Positions 1 to 11,051 are shown, numbered from the stretch's first letter. The stretch: DNA of 64,000 nucleotides from Taxillus chinensis (GCA_023512835.1 CM042092.1:46652400-46716399); one strand, 5' to 3'. The notes: generated by a model not told the origin, from the sequence alone. Program-made: numbers and translations.

Positions 1-748
1 AAGTATAAAAGGATTCAGAAGAGGTTCTTCCTCATCCTCAAGAAGGAAGGAGCGGTCAGAGTCGACATCGCAAGACTGCTACAATTGCGGGAAACCTGGT
101 CATTGGGCCAAGGACTGTAGATCCAAACCCAAGATGGCCGACAAGGATGACAAGGTTAAACCCCGACGCTCCACCTCAGACAACAGCAAAATGAAGAGGA
201 AGGCGTTCGTCTCAAAATACAACAGTGGCTCGGAAGAAGAAGAAGAACCTTCAGACGACGAACCAACGGAAAAGGCGAACGTCTGCTTCATGGCAAACGC
301 TGAGGTACCTTCTATCTCTGAGCTCTTGAGTAAACTAGAATCTCTTACTAAGGAACGTGATGATGAAAAGAATGAGAGATTAATAATTACTCAATTGTAT
401 CAAAATATGAGTGGTCAGACTAAACGCCTAGAACTTACTGTTTCTAAACTTGAAAAGGACATAGCTGACTACCGAAGCAGGGAGGTTTGGTATCACGACC
501 TAAGAGGTAAGAATCACCTGTTGAATACCAACCTCACAAGCATGAATGTAAATCTTAAAAGACTCGAGATTGAACTTGAGAAGGAAAAGGAAATAAATCG
601 TAAATGGCTAAAATCCGGAGAAATAGCCTCTACATTTAGAACTGATCCTGACAATATCCAAGTCAAGATCCGAATCCACTTCCACTGCTCCAGCTACTGG
701 GTGCCCTCCAGACTACACTCGAAAACTAACCAACCTATATCCTGTTAG
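1..748 (+). pseudogene. gag: Copia gag, middle part with CCHC zinc knuckle and coiled coil (fragment)
   Basis: The frame is open from base 2 to the stop at 748, so the protein begins upstream of the window. A zinc knuckle at 77-118 reads CYNCGKPGHWAKDC, the canonical CX2CX4HX4C nucleocapsid motif that binds element RNA. It is followed by a Lys-rich stretch, an acidic Glu/Ser patch and, from about 310 to 620, a heptad-like coiled coil. In the family gag packages RNA in the cytoplasmic particle. The frame then breaks: the same protein resumes in another frame at 762, so a small indel near 700-760 has disabled it. The first methionine in this frame is at 134, but it lies downstream of the zinc knuckle and is not the true start. 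Confidence 0.85.
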
Positions 749-761
749 TACATCTAAACCG

Positions 762-1352
762 TTGGATGGTTTTGTTTCAGGTGGCACCATAGTTTATGAT
801 TGTGGAACAAAGGCTGTTACTGCTAATCCCGAAGTAGTAGCACCCGTACCAAACGATGATGGGAAGGCTGCTATAGTTAAAGTCGAAACTGCAGCACCCA
901 TAAACAAAGGAAAGGCTAAGGCTAACGCATCCAGGGCCAAGAGCGTGTCACTCGTTTGCAAAGGATTAGGCCATAGGGAACAGAGTAGAAAACCTGTAAA
1001 ACCTAAGAAACCTATATCCCCTGTTGTAACTCCTCATCACAGTGTCTGTTCGATATGTCACGAAATAGGTCATTATCACTATGAGTGTTGGAGTTTATCT
1101 GATGACTGGTTATGTAATCACTCTTCAATCAATAAAAATCCGATTGTCAAAAAGGGTTCTTCTCGGAAAGCTAAATCTAAAACTCCACGGAGTATTTCAC
1201 CTAAGAAAACCCAAGTTGAAGAAGCAACTAAGACGGAAAAAGCTAAGTCAACTTGGAAAGTTAAAGTTCCTAGCAACATAAAATCCGGAATAGTTGACAT
1301 TGTTGTTGCTTCTCCTAACCGCCCAAAACAAGTTTGGGCACCAAAAATGTAA
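762..1352 (+). pseudogene. gag: Copia gag, C-terminal part with second CCHC motif
   Basis: This continues gag after a frameshift. A second zinc-knuckle-like motif, CSICHEIGHYHYEC, is at about 1048-1089 and keeps the CX2CX4HX4C spacing. The rest is Lys/Pro/Ser-rich and ends in the conserved motif WAPK plus one residue, then TAA at 1350-1352. Downstream, in the same frame, the protease motif follows. The matching stop directly after WAPK is also present in the copies at 43065 and, as TAG, at about 14316 on the other strand, so it may be a real gag/pol boundary and not decay. Confidence 0.75.
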
Positions 1353-3077
1353 TCTGTTGTCTTGTAGGAGTATCTATGGAATTCACTGTCATCTCACTTG
1401 AAGTCAAAGATCAATCAAAGCAAGTGGATACTCGATAGCGGATGCTCCGGACATATGACGGGTGATAAGTCTCTGCTCGTGGATGTTACTGACAAATGAG
1501 GCCCATCCGTAACATATGGTGACAACAGTAAAGGTAAGACTGTGGGGTATGGCACTTTAACCAACGGCTGTGTATCAATTACTAAGATTGCATTAGTCGA
1601 AGGTTTGAAGCATAATCTGCTGAGTATCAGTAATTTATGTGACAAAGGATTCACAGTTTCCTTTTTGTCAAACACCTGCACAGTTAGAGATAACAACTCT
1701 TTAAGAGATGGGGACATATATTCTGTGGTCTTGAGAAACAATTCTTCTGACCTTGTATGCTTCCTCACTACAACATCACATGAAGATAGTTGGCTATGGC
1801 ACAAGCGTTGCGCACATTTAAATTTTAAGACCTTGTCTAAATTAGTGTCGCTTGATTTGGTCACTGGTTTGCCTAAACACAAATACTCCAGAGACACTCT
1901 CTGTCAAGAATGCCAACTTGGCAAACAGACCAAACATATTTTTAAGAGCAAATCAGTTAATTCAATAACTGCTCCTTTACAACTTCTTCACATGGACCTA
2001 TATGGTCCCATTTCTGTTTCTTTACTTGCTGGTGCGAGATACACCCTAGTGGTTATTGATGACTTCACCAGATACACATGGGTGTTGTTCCTGAAATCTA
2101 AGGATCAAACCTTTGAACACCTTGTCCATCTCTTCAACTGGATAAGCAATTCACAAGGACTGAGCATTAAATGCATCAGGAGTGATCATGGTACAGAATT
2201 TGATTTCTCAGATATGAGGTCATATTGTTCTAAACAGGGCATTCAGCACGACTTCTCTGCGCCCAGAACTCCACAACAAAATGGGGTAGCTGAGCACAAG
2301 AATCGCACTTTAGTAAAGGCTGACAGATCAATGTTAGCAGGGGCAAAGCTTCCTCTCAGTCTATGGGCTGAAGTGGTGTCTACTGCCTGCTATGTTCAGA
2401 ACAAAACTCTTATAAATAAATTTACCATGAAAACACCTTATGAGATGTGGAAGGGTAGAAAGCCTTCTATTTCACACTTCAAAACTTTTGGGTGTACTTG
2501 CTACGTACTGAACAATGGAAAAGAATCCCAGAATAAATTTGAACCTAAATCTGATGATGAGATATTTGTTAGATACTCATTACATAGCAAGGCTTATCAG
2601 ATTTTCAATAGAAAACTTTTCAAAGTTGAAGAATCTATCCATGTGACTTTTGATGAAGCTAACACGGATTGGTCGAAAGTTGGTTCTTCAAGTTCTAATG
2701 TGCAGGATCAAGACGACAACATTGACTACTCAAAGTTTATGAATGTTTCTGTCACTTCTACTGACCAACCATGTGGCACCAATGAAGAACGAAGAAATGA
2801 TGCAGATGATGCTACGGATGAATCGGACTCGGGACTTCCACATAACTCCGAATATATTCCTTCGGATATTCAAAATACCGGAGTACCTTCCAGTCCATCC
2901 GGACCAGTTGATACGGAAATGAACAGTAATGGAGAACCTCAAAATACTCCAGAACCTGTTAATTTGAATAACGTTGGCTCAGAAGAAGCTCAATCAGTGG
3001 ACGACCAAGGACCACCTAATCTGACAGAGCTTCAAATCATTGAGTATTCACCACCACTTGCGCAAAACTATAGGTGA
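1353..3077 (+). pseudogene. pol: Copia pol: aspartic protease and integrase
   Basis: This is the same frame as gag part 2. The protease active-site motif DSGCSGHMT begins near 1434. A TGA at 1497-1499 stands where the copy at 43217 has CGA. Next comes the GAG-pre-integrase zinc domain (HKRCAH near 1800, CQECQLGK near 1903), then the integrase core with Asp in HMDLYGP (about 1990), Asp in IRSDHG (about 2178) and Glu in GVAEHKNRT (about 2287), the D-D-E triad that joins cDNA to host DNA. The C-terminal part is acidic and Ser-rich. The stop at 3075-3077 replaces a Trp codon (TGG in the copy at about 56268). Two nonsense changes in an otherwise open 1.7-kb frame suggest fairly recent decay. Confidence 0.9.
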
Positions 3078-4703
3078 ACTCAAAGCCACCCTCAAGAACA
3101 AGTGATTGGTGATCCTACTGTTGGTATTAGAACAAGAGCAGCCACCTCCAACATGTGCCTCTACTCTTGCTTTTTGTCGCAGATAGAGCCAAAAGTGGTG
3201 GAAGAAGCTCTTCAAGATTCAAATTGGATAGACGCCATGCAGGAAGAGTTAAATCAGTTCAAAAGGAATGATGTGTGGACTCTTGTACCAAGGCCAAAGT
3301 CTCAACAAGTCATTGGAGTTAAATGGGTGTTCCAGAACAAACTTGATACGGACGGAATCATAATCCGGAACAAAGCCCGACTAGTAGCCAAGGGTTATCG
3401 TCAAGAAGAAGGAATAGACTATAACGAAACTTTTGCTCCAGTAGCCCGACTTGAGGCAATCAGAATGTTTTTGGCATACGCTTCATACGAAAACTTCAAA
3501 GTTTATCAAATGGATGTCAAGAGTATATTTCTAAATGGAGATCTTCAAGAGGAGGTATATGTTGAACAACCTCTAGCCTTCATTGAACCAAAGGCTTGAC
3601 ATCTGGTCTACAAACTAAGGAAAGCCTTGTATGGATTGAAGCAAGCTCCAAGAGCCTGGTACGACACACTTTCAGAATTCTTACTCGCTCACAACTTCTA
3701 AAAAGGGAAGATTGACACCACGCTATTCTTACGGAAAGAGAAGACACATACTCTGATCGTACAGATCTACGTGGATGATATCATTTTCGGATGAACTAAT
3801 CCGAAACTTTGTGATGAGTTCACCAAGTTGATGACTGGCAAGTTTGAGATGAGTATGATGGGAGAACTGTCCTACTTCCTTGGGATCGAGGTCAAACAAC
3901 TAAAGGAAGGGATCTTCATCAACCAAGCTAAGTACACTCGTGACTTAATCAAGAAGTTTGGTATGGAAGGTTCATCTCCTGTCAAAACTCCAATGCCAAG
4001 TTAGACCCAGATGTTGATCGCAAATCAGTGAATGTGACTGAGTATAGAGGGATGATTGGATCCTTGTTGTATCTTACAGTAAGTCGCCCGAACATAATGT
4101 TTGCAACTTGCATCTGCACAAGATATCAGGTGAATCCCAAAGAGTCACATATGCTTCATATAAAACGGATATTAAGGTATCTGAAAGGGACGATGAATTT
4201 GGGACTCTGTACCCAAAAGAGTCCAACTTCGCCTTATCCGGATATTCTGATGCTGATTTTGCCGGGTGTCGCATAGACAGGAAAAGAACCAGTGGTACAT
4301 GTCAATTCCTTGGAAACAGATTGATCTCTTGGTTCAGTAAGAAGCAGAATTCCTTATCAACCTCTACTGCTGAAGCGAATATATAGCTCCTGGGAGTTGC
4401 TGCGCACAACTTCTCTGGATGCAAAGTTAACTTACTGACTACGGCTTCAACATGACATCTGTTCCACTCTACTGTGACAATACCAGTGCTATTGCTATCA
4501 GCAATAATCCCGTCATGCATCCAAAGACAAAACATATTGAGGTCAGGCATCATTTCATTCGCGATCATGTTCTTAAAAAGCACATATCCCTGGAACATGT
4601 AGCTACTGAAGATCAACTGGCGGATATAATTACAAAGCCCCTACCTGATGTAAGGTTTTCTGAACTTCTTCTTAAATTAGGTATGCTTGACTTTTCTGCA
4701 TAG
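3078..4703 (+). pseudogene. pol: Copia pol: reverse transcriptase and RNase H
   Basis: Reverse transcriptase follows in the same frame as integrase. WIDAMQEEL (about 3225), GVKWVFQNK and the [14 protein letters not shown] block (about 3630) are classic Copia RT motifs, and the catalytic YVDD is at 3768-3779. In-frame stops near 3597, 3700 and 3793 break it. RNase H is spread over three frames (about 4028-4276, 4108-4386, 4452-4703): YSDADFAGC, STSTAEA and LYCDNTSAI hold the acidic catalytic residues, and the end LADIITKPLP is typical for the family. The protein would copy genomic RNA to cDNA in the particle. Frameshifts near 4030, 4200 and 4390 make it inactive. Confidence 0.9.
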
Positions 4704-5623
4704 CTTCTCACCTGTTATCCATTAGTAGTTATTTTTAGACCATGCATCGTTGTACTTCATGGTTAGTGATAGATACTGAACTTCATGTTTAACTATCTTA
4801 CTTTAGTCGTGTAAATGTTCTGATATTTTTCACTAAGTTCATATTGGGAGGATGCTTGCTTATCCGGACTGACAGTGAATCAAGCAAACATAATTAAATT
4901 TATATGACACAAATCCTATTCTGATGTCATGAATTCAACTCCATCTTCCATCACATGTCTTATGATTTCATGACTGACTGAAATATCTAAGATACATGGT
5001 TGAGGAATGATTTGGGATAGCTCGGACTGAAAGTGGAAATTCACTGTCTGCTGATCAGCTGCTTGGGTGGAGTAAATCAAGGATAGGCAGCAGTTTCTCT
5101 CATTTCATCATAAAACAGGAAACGTCTTAACAGGCTCTAAAAGTCCACGGGGGAGAAATTGCTCTCTCTATTATCTAGTAATACCCCCGGATTCATATTT
5201 CATGACCTCTCTCCTGGCTGTCTATCTGAGGGGGAGTCATCCTCGAGAAGATCGCATCAAAATGATTCGCTGATCTCAGGGGGAGAGAATACTTCATTGA
5301 ATCTTAAGTAAGGCCCCCTGTTTCAGCAAAAGGCATGACTACAGGGCGAGAGAATGCTTATTATTAAGTAATGCCTCTTTGATATGTCTCGGATGTTTCG
5401 CCCTATAACTCTCACTCATAAAGCTGATTGGATTTGCATTGTTGAATCGGATTTGCGGATTGCTTGGCTATTATCTTCCTCTTCCTAGCATTTTAGGCAT
5501 GATAGTCGGTTGTAACATCATACATCATGTGCTCTTCCTTCCATTTTCACTCATACATTCTCTGATGGATGAAGTCATATAAATCAAATTGATCTTTGCT
5601 CTCATTTTCAGTATGAAGGATTG
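4704..5623 (+). other. Non-coding region after Copia pol with repeated GGGGGAG purine tracts
   Basis: There is no credible ORF. Four short purine tracts of the polypurine-tract type occur at about 5147, 5229, 5278 and 5343, three reading GGGGGAG and the last GGGCGAG. Some are paired with a downstream CCCCC run that could fold back on them (for example the CAGGGGG to CCCCCTG arms at about 5278-5326). In family A the equivalent region separates pol from the 3' protease gene. Here the sequence is cut at 5623 before any such gene. Confidence 0.6.
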
Positions 5624-5810
5624 GCAATGTTCTGTCACTGTTTCGCCTTGAGTCTCCAAACTCTACGAGTCTATGAGTCTCTTGCCAATACGTCCTATGA
5701 CAGTTTCACTTCTGCGAACTTCGACTGTTCGACCCTAAGACCTTCGGTTCTTCGAGTCTCCAGACTTTGACTATATTTTAGCAGCTTCATCAAATCCTAC
5801 ATTTCCAACA
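5624..5810 (-). repeat. 3' LTR of Copia A, truncated remnant
   Basis: Matches 22508-22694 with a few substitutions. It ends (plus strand) in TTTCCAACA, so on the element strand it begins TGTTGGAAATG. The match stops abruptly at 5624 within the LTR, so the rest was deleted. The retained part contains the GAGTC/CTACGAGTC repeat typical of this LTR. Confidence 0.85.
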
Positions 5811-5824
5811 ATCTCCCCCTATTT
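5811..5824 (-). other. Polypurine tract of Copia A
   Basis: On the minus strand this reads AATAGGGGGAGAT directly before the LTR start TGTTGG. It is the expected plus-strand DNA primer site. Further GGGGGAG tracts lie just upstream on the element strand, at plus-strand positions about 5953, 6003, 6021 and 6037. Confidence 0.85.
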
Positions 5825-6216
5825 AATGTAAGCTGACAACGAGTAAATACATGAAGTTTGAGACTACGAGTTTGTTTGGCAATTTTAGATTAATCAGAAG
5901 ATATCTTTGCATGTAAAGAATGGAGGAGTTCAAATTTTCAGAAATACACACTCCTCTCCCCCATAGGCATGAAGGTTGCGTTAGCTGGCTCTTGTCAAAG
6001 AACTCCCCCTATGAACTTGCTCCCCCTGAGAAACACTCCCCCTTTCTGGGGTGAGGAACAAGCACCAAAACACAAACCTCATGGGAGCAATATAAGAAAT
6101 CACAGAATAGCAGGCAGCAGAGCAAAGATATACATAAAAAGTAAATGACAGTAAGAAGTACACATAAACGTGAAAAGCAAGAAAAGCAGTGTAAAAGGAA
6201 TTAGAGTACAAGACAG

Positions 6217-9208
6217 TTATGGGTTAAATTCAGAGTACAGTACACTCTGTGTAAATAGAAAAACAGCAGCTTGCTCACGCAGGAGTTGAGCAGGAGTCAA
6301 ATGTAACGAGGCCGCTCGACTGCTCACACGATCAAATTCAAGCACGAGAGGTGGGAACCCGTTGGTGGTCAGGATGCGGATGTAATGGCAAACATAGAAG
6401 CCGCAGCTATAAGCATCATCCTGAGCAGGCATGCCTTGCTTAACTCGCGTAATTTCCATCGGTTTGGAGAGATAATAACCACCACACCCATGCGAATATC
6501 CTTGCATGACACGGGTGAGGGTGCGATTGAATTCACACAGTTGTTCACGCCGATGGATGAGTAAGGTACTAGGTTTGGAGTCGAAGATGACGATCCGCTT
6601 GTTCTTGAAGTCAATGTCGAGAAGAAACCAGTGCGGGGATGTTGACAAGTAGGGAATGAGCACATGGTCTACCTCATCCCAGGGACGGAAGGAGTTCTCA
6701 TATCTGCGACCCTGTATAATCTCGATCATTGCTGCATCATTGATCAACTGAGCCTGCATAATCGGCAAACAGAGTTCCACCCTGGTATTTCTGCGAATGT
6801 GGAGAGGTAGCTTCTCGAGAAATGACTTCTGTGTGAAGATGAATTGAGTCATCTTAATATTATCCATTTCTTCACCGTCATGGAGTAGTCGACAAAGGTC
6901 AGGTCCGGTGAAGAAGGCTTCATAGCCGCAAGTCCTCGCAGTGGTATCCCCAGCAACATAGGTGTTGAATGCAGCCAGTTCAGCTAAGGTGCCTCCAGTA
7001 GTTACAATGGGAGGTGGGGCTAATGGTTGGTCAGTAGTGGTAACGGTTGGTTTGGTGGGTAAAGCAGGCATGGTGTACTCAGCCGTACTTGGATGTGAAG
7101 TTGAGGGGCCTGGCTGAGTGGAAGAAGATGGTTGGCAGGGAGCAGCAGTCTGCTTCTTCATACGGGTTGCAATTGGAACATCATCATCATCATCAGAATC
7201 TGAGATGACCGTGGTTCTGTGTGCCCGCTTTCTCCCCCACATGTAAGTGGCAGTAGGCTGAGGTTGTGAGTGACTCGGAGAAGGTGCGGCTGGCTGTTGA
7301 GTATCGACTGGTTCAGGTGCAGGTCGGTCAGATGGCTGTGGGAGTGTGTTTTTGACAGTTAAAGATATTTCACCACTGGCAAGACGATGACATTCTGATA
7401 GAATAGCTCCCAGAGTTGTGCTGAGTCCTTTGTATTGTCTCTGGTAAGCTCCTTTGATGTCTTCACAGTGTTCCTCCAGATGTCTAAACCCATCTGTGGT
7501 CGCACTTGTGAGTGAAGTCATTTCTTGCTGCACCTTGTCGAGGGTACGGTCTGATGATTCAACCTGAGTTCGTACCTCTTCCATGCTTGACTCCATGGTA
7601 GCAGTCGTTCTTCAAAGGCATGAGAAACTGAGGTCTTGAAGATGCCAGAGGAAATCAGTTTCTCAATGACCTTGCTGGCCAGAAGATCTACTTCTTCGCC
7701 CGTCAGAGAACATGAGTGAGACGCAGCTGGTACTGGAATAGCCATTGGGATATTGGCTGCGAACTCCTCACTCACTAGAGTGGTCACCTGATGAACGACA
7801 TGTGCAGATGGTGTGGCCATCTCAGTCCTTTCCACAGTCTCACGTACTTGTGGGACAAATCCTCCTTCGGGGTCACTGGCTGCAGCACCAGGAGTTTCTT
7901 CTTCTTCTACTTCTTCTTCTACAACAATGCCTACCACCTCAGCATCATGTGGAGTAGATGTGACAGGTGAGTCCACCATGATAGGAGATGGGGCAACCAT
8001 TGATATGGCTTCCACTAGGTCTCTTCTTACACGACCCTACTCGACTAACCAATGGATCAGATGGTCTCTATCTACCATCTGTTTACCAAAGGTGATCCAT
8101 GCCTTTCGTAAATCAGCGGTGGTAATATGAGCCTTGGCATACTCCATATAAAAATCTTCTAGTTCAGACTCCCCAAGAGTGCTCAATAGTACAGGTGTAG
8201 TACCCCTATCCTCTGGGGTTGCCTATGCTGGTGTCTGCCCTCCAACTGCAGGTTCTCTTACTTCTGCAGTATCCTTGGGCAGCTCAGTAGTAGGGGCCTC
8301 CTCAGGTGTAGAATCAGTGGGGAGATGAGTTCTGGCAATGTTCTCCACCACTTCAGTTATATGTATTGTTGCGGCAGATGCAGAGGAGCTCCTAGAAGTC
8401 TGTGAGACATGAACCGGCTGTCGTGGTATGCGAACTGGTGCTCGTACAGAGCTGGATGTGTCTCTGGCATGACTTCTTACACCTGACTCAGGCCTCTTCA
8501 TCGACTTGATCTCCAGCCGACCATCCTCATAAATGCTTTTAAATATGTATTTGGTCGGCAGTGGCACTGAAGGTGTGTTGCAGAATACATCAGGGTGCAG
8601 GAACTTTAGGACTTTGGTGAGAAGAAGCCCAAAGTGTCCCTTCTTGCTTTTGATCATGGAGTGTATTTGTGTTCCCCAGTTTACTCGTCTTCCCTGTAGA
8701 ACACTGCACATGATCTTCATCTGCTCATGACTTGCAGAGTCATGAGCCATCTTCATACACAGTAGGCACTGTCCGGTGACTTTGAGAGTCGCCAGTGCCT
8801 GACCGGAAAACCAATCTTCAGGGCTCCCCAACCTTGCTTTCTGGGATTGGAATACCCAAGAAAAGACTTACACTCTTCTCTGGAAAAACTAGGAAGAGGA
8901 TCAAAGTTACCTTTTGGGAGTGGAAGTGCATCTCGGATTGTTTCGGCAGAGATACGAATCTCCACTCCGTGTACAGTTCCCACCAGGTCGTCTCCAGCGA
9001 ATGCCATGGTCTCGTACAATTCCGAGACATCTTCTATTAGTAAATCTTGCATCCTTGAGTAGACAAATGCAATACCGGTTTCATCGAGGCGGCTTCTGAA
9101 TTCGTCCAGCCAGCTTACTTTGGCATCGCCTATGGCTTCCCAGTCGATGATGAATCCCGGGACGATGTTGCGAATGTCGTCGGCCATCGATGAGCTTGGT
9201 GTTGCCAT
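6217..9208 (-). pseudogene. Ulp1-like (C48) cysteine protease gene carried in the 3' part of Copia A
   Basis: About 3 kb of coding sequence in four frame pieces: 9208-8753, 8831-8223, 8015-7518 and 7596-6217. The start is taken at MATPSSS (codon 9206-9208). The first domain (PGFIIDW, WLDEFRSRL, DLLIEDVSELYE, IRISAETIRDALPLP) aligns with the same region of the gene at 26917 and resembles N-terminal domains of plant transposon-borne proteins. A Ser/Thr/Pro-rich linker with a basic and acidic patch follows, then a coiled coil (about 7596-7380). The C-terminal 200 residues form a Ulp1-type domain: His in HWFLLDID (6631-6633), Asp in IFDSK (6580-6582), Gln in PAQDDAY (6421-6423) and Cys in SCGFYV (6403-6405). 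Family members cut SUMO or similar modifiers from proteins. The role in this element is unknown. Two or three frameshifts plus stops inactivate this copy; the protease piece itself is open. Confidence 0.8.
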
Positions 9209-9324
9209 TGAGCTTGTAGAGAGAGAAAGAGACACTCGTAGAGAGAGATTGTAAGGTTCGAAGTTGGTCATGGGAGAGAGAAAGAGAGAGAGAGACATAG
9301 TTGAATAGAGAGAGAGAGAGAGTT

Positions 9325-9397
9325 CTAGGGTTAGGGTTCGAGTGTGAAAACGACGAACATACCTTCGAGCTCCGTCTCTATCAGTAACTTATATATG
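9325..9397 (-). promoter_or_regulatory. Probable promoter and leader of the Copia A 3' gene
   Basis: On the minus strand a TATA box TATATAAG lies at 9395-9388, about 185 bases before the ATG at 9208. Downstream of it are telo-box-like AACCCTAACCCTAG (9325-9340) and a long CT-rich leader (about 9320-9210). This trio is typical of plant RNA polymerase II genes, especially housekeeping ones. That it drives the protease gene separately from the LTR is inference. Confidence 0.5.
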
Positions 9398-11051
9398 AGT
9401 TGAGAAGTGTATTGTAGAAGTTACTCACTCTGTCAGTTCATCTTCGTGGTCCACGTTCTTTTCTCTGACCCGCCTCTCTGTCATCCGGATCCACTCGTTG
9501 GAATATTCAAGCAATGATTCCACGTCACCCCTTCAAGTCGGTGTAACTCCCATTTTAAGTGCACAGTGACGTGCTTACGTGTCTGCGATGCTTGAGTAGT
9601 AAGTGACAGACTCCGTCTCGCTTCGATACTTTGGACTACGACCCTACAAAGCTGCATTAGGATGCTTCGAGGCTACGACCCTCGAGGCTTCGAAGCAGCA
9701 GTCTTCGATCTCACAGTTCTTCGATGCAGTTTGCTTCAAGGTCAACTGCGAATTCAGCGAGCGGTGGATTTCTCTGGACTTTTTCAACACTTAACAACAC
9801 ACATGAGATCCATATGACAATTCACATAATATTATTCATGATGAACAGTGTTGTGAGTGGAATTGAAACTACATATCCAGAACTTGATTTCTTTCATCCG
9901 TAATACCTGGTTTATATGTATGTCTATTGCATCACTACCATTCAACTCTCCATTTACCTTAGAAATGACTAAGTACTTCATCACACTACATCTTGTGTGA
10001 GAAAATGATCACTATGTTAACATAGCAACCAGTAAACCATGATTTATCAATTGTCACAACCCAGTCATGAATTCTGAGTCTCCTCACATATTTAGGAAAA
10101 CTCACTCAGCGGAGGCCTCACCCTCTCACTCTCGGATCAGCATGTGAGTTTGATTCAGGAACTAGAATTACACTGTTTGGTAAGCTCATGGTCAACCGAA
10201 TCTTACAACAACCCTGATCTAACAATGATTTTCAGTTCAGCATATATGACTTGAGAGACAAGATGGCCCTATTGAGAATCAGAACACACACTCTATCCTT
10301 GTCTAATTTACAACACAGTAAAGGTAGAGTTTGGAGTTTGATCATTCAAATTGTCAGCGTGAGTTCTCTTTTCTGAGCACCACTTTTCAGCGCTTATTTA
10401 TGAGCCTTTTTACATGGACAGAGCTCAACGCAATCTCTTTTTGAATCACATGATCATACAATTTTACCTCCAACTATTACTCTAACAGAGACACAAACTG
10501 GGAGAATAGTGAGGACTCCCCCTAAGATAGGCAGTCAATCTATTGTCTAGCTTTTGCCTTTTTCACCTTGTCTTTTTCTAGTGAAAGGTAGTGGCTCTTC
10601 TTTAAGTAATAGGCTATTTATGATTCTCAAATACTACAGTCTCAGTCATCCTTTGAGCATTAAATCATTGAGGATCCTTTCCGTGCAAGCCAACAGTACC
10701 ATGAAATACAATAGTTCCTGCTAGTTAATGAAAGCAATACCACATAGGTGATATTCACTCAGAATAAAATGACAAGTAGTGGGAATATCATTTAATTTAA
10801 ACATAATGGGAATTGCACTCATTTCACTCAAGACTTGAGGATTCATGACAGGTTGCACAAAAGACTTGAACCAGGTTCAGAGGTTGCAAGTTTCATCCAT
10901 GTGATTTCTCACTTTCCCGTAGTAGATATGCATGAATCACACTTAGCCATTACTAATTTTCATGGAGACATAAACGGTAATTAACAATGACATACTTATG
11001 TTCATGCACAGGTAATTAGGTTGAAATGAAACACAACACATGTTGTGAGAC
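9398..11051 (-). other. Non-coding spacer between pol and 3' gene of Copia A
   Basis: There is no convincing ORF over 1.65 kb. 9600-9790 carries CTTCGA, CTACGACCC and similar repeats like those in this element's LTR, placed 200-400 bases upstream of the TATA box at 9388. One internal polypurine-like tract (minus strand TTAGGGGGAGTCC) is at about 10516-10528. The rest looks like unique A/T-rich sequence. Confidence 0.55.

Larger units (their letters stand above)
1..5623 (+). mobile_element. Copia (Ty1) retrotransposon, family B copy 1, truncated at both ends
   Basis: Plus-strand Ty1/copia element lacking its 5' LTR (outside the window) and its 3' LTR (lost at about 5623). Domain order is gag, protease, integrase, reverse transcriptase, RNase H, which is the Copia order. 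The long gag with a C-terminal coiled coil and second CCHC motif, and the large 3' region after pol, fit the SIRE/Maximus-like group (inference). It is close to the element at 40120-56902, to which it aligns along gag, integrase and RT. At 5624 it meets the truncated 3' LTR of an opposite-strand element, so the junction is a deletion or recombination point and not a clean insertion. Confidence 0.9.

Noticed and set aside
7813..8130. Plus-strand ORFs opposite the protease gene
   Set aside because: Shadow frames of the minus-strand coding sequence with its Ser/Thr linker.
6217..9298. Independent host gene or MULE carrying Ulp1
   Set aside because: I found no terminal inverted repeats or TSD around it, and the same gene order occurs in a second Copia copy; kept as element gene, though not excluded.
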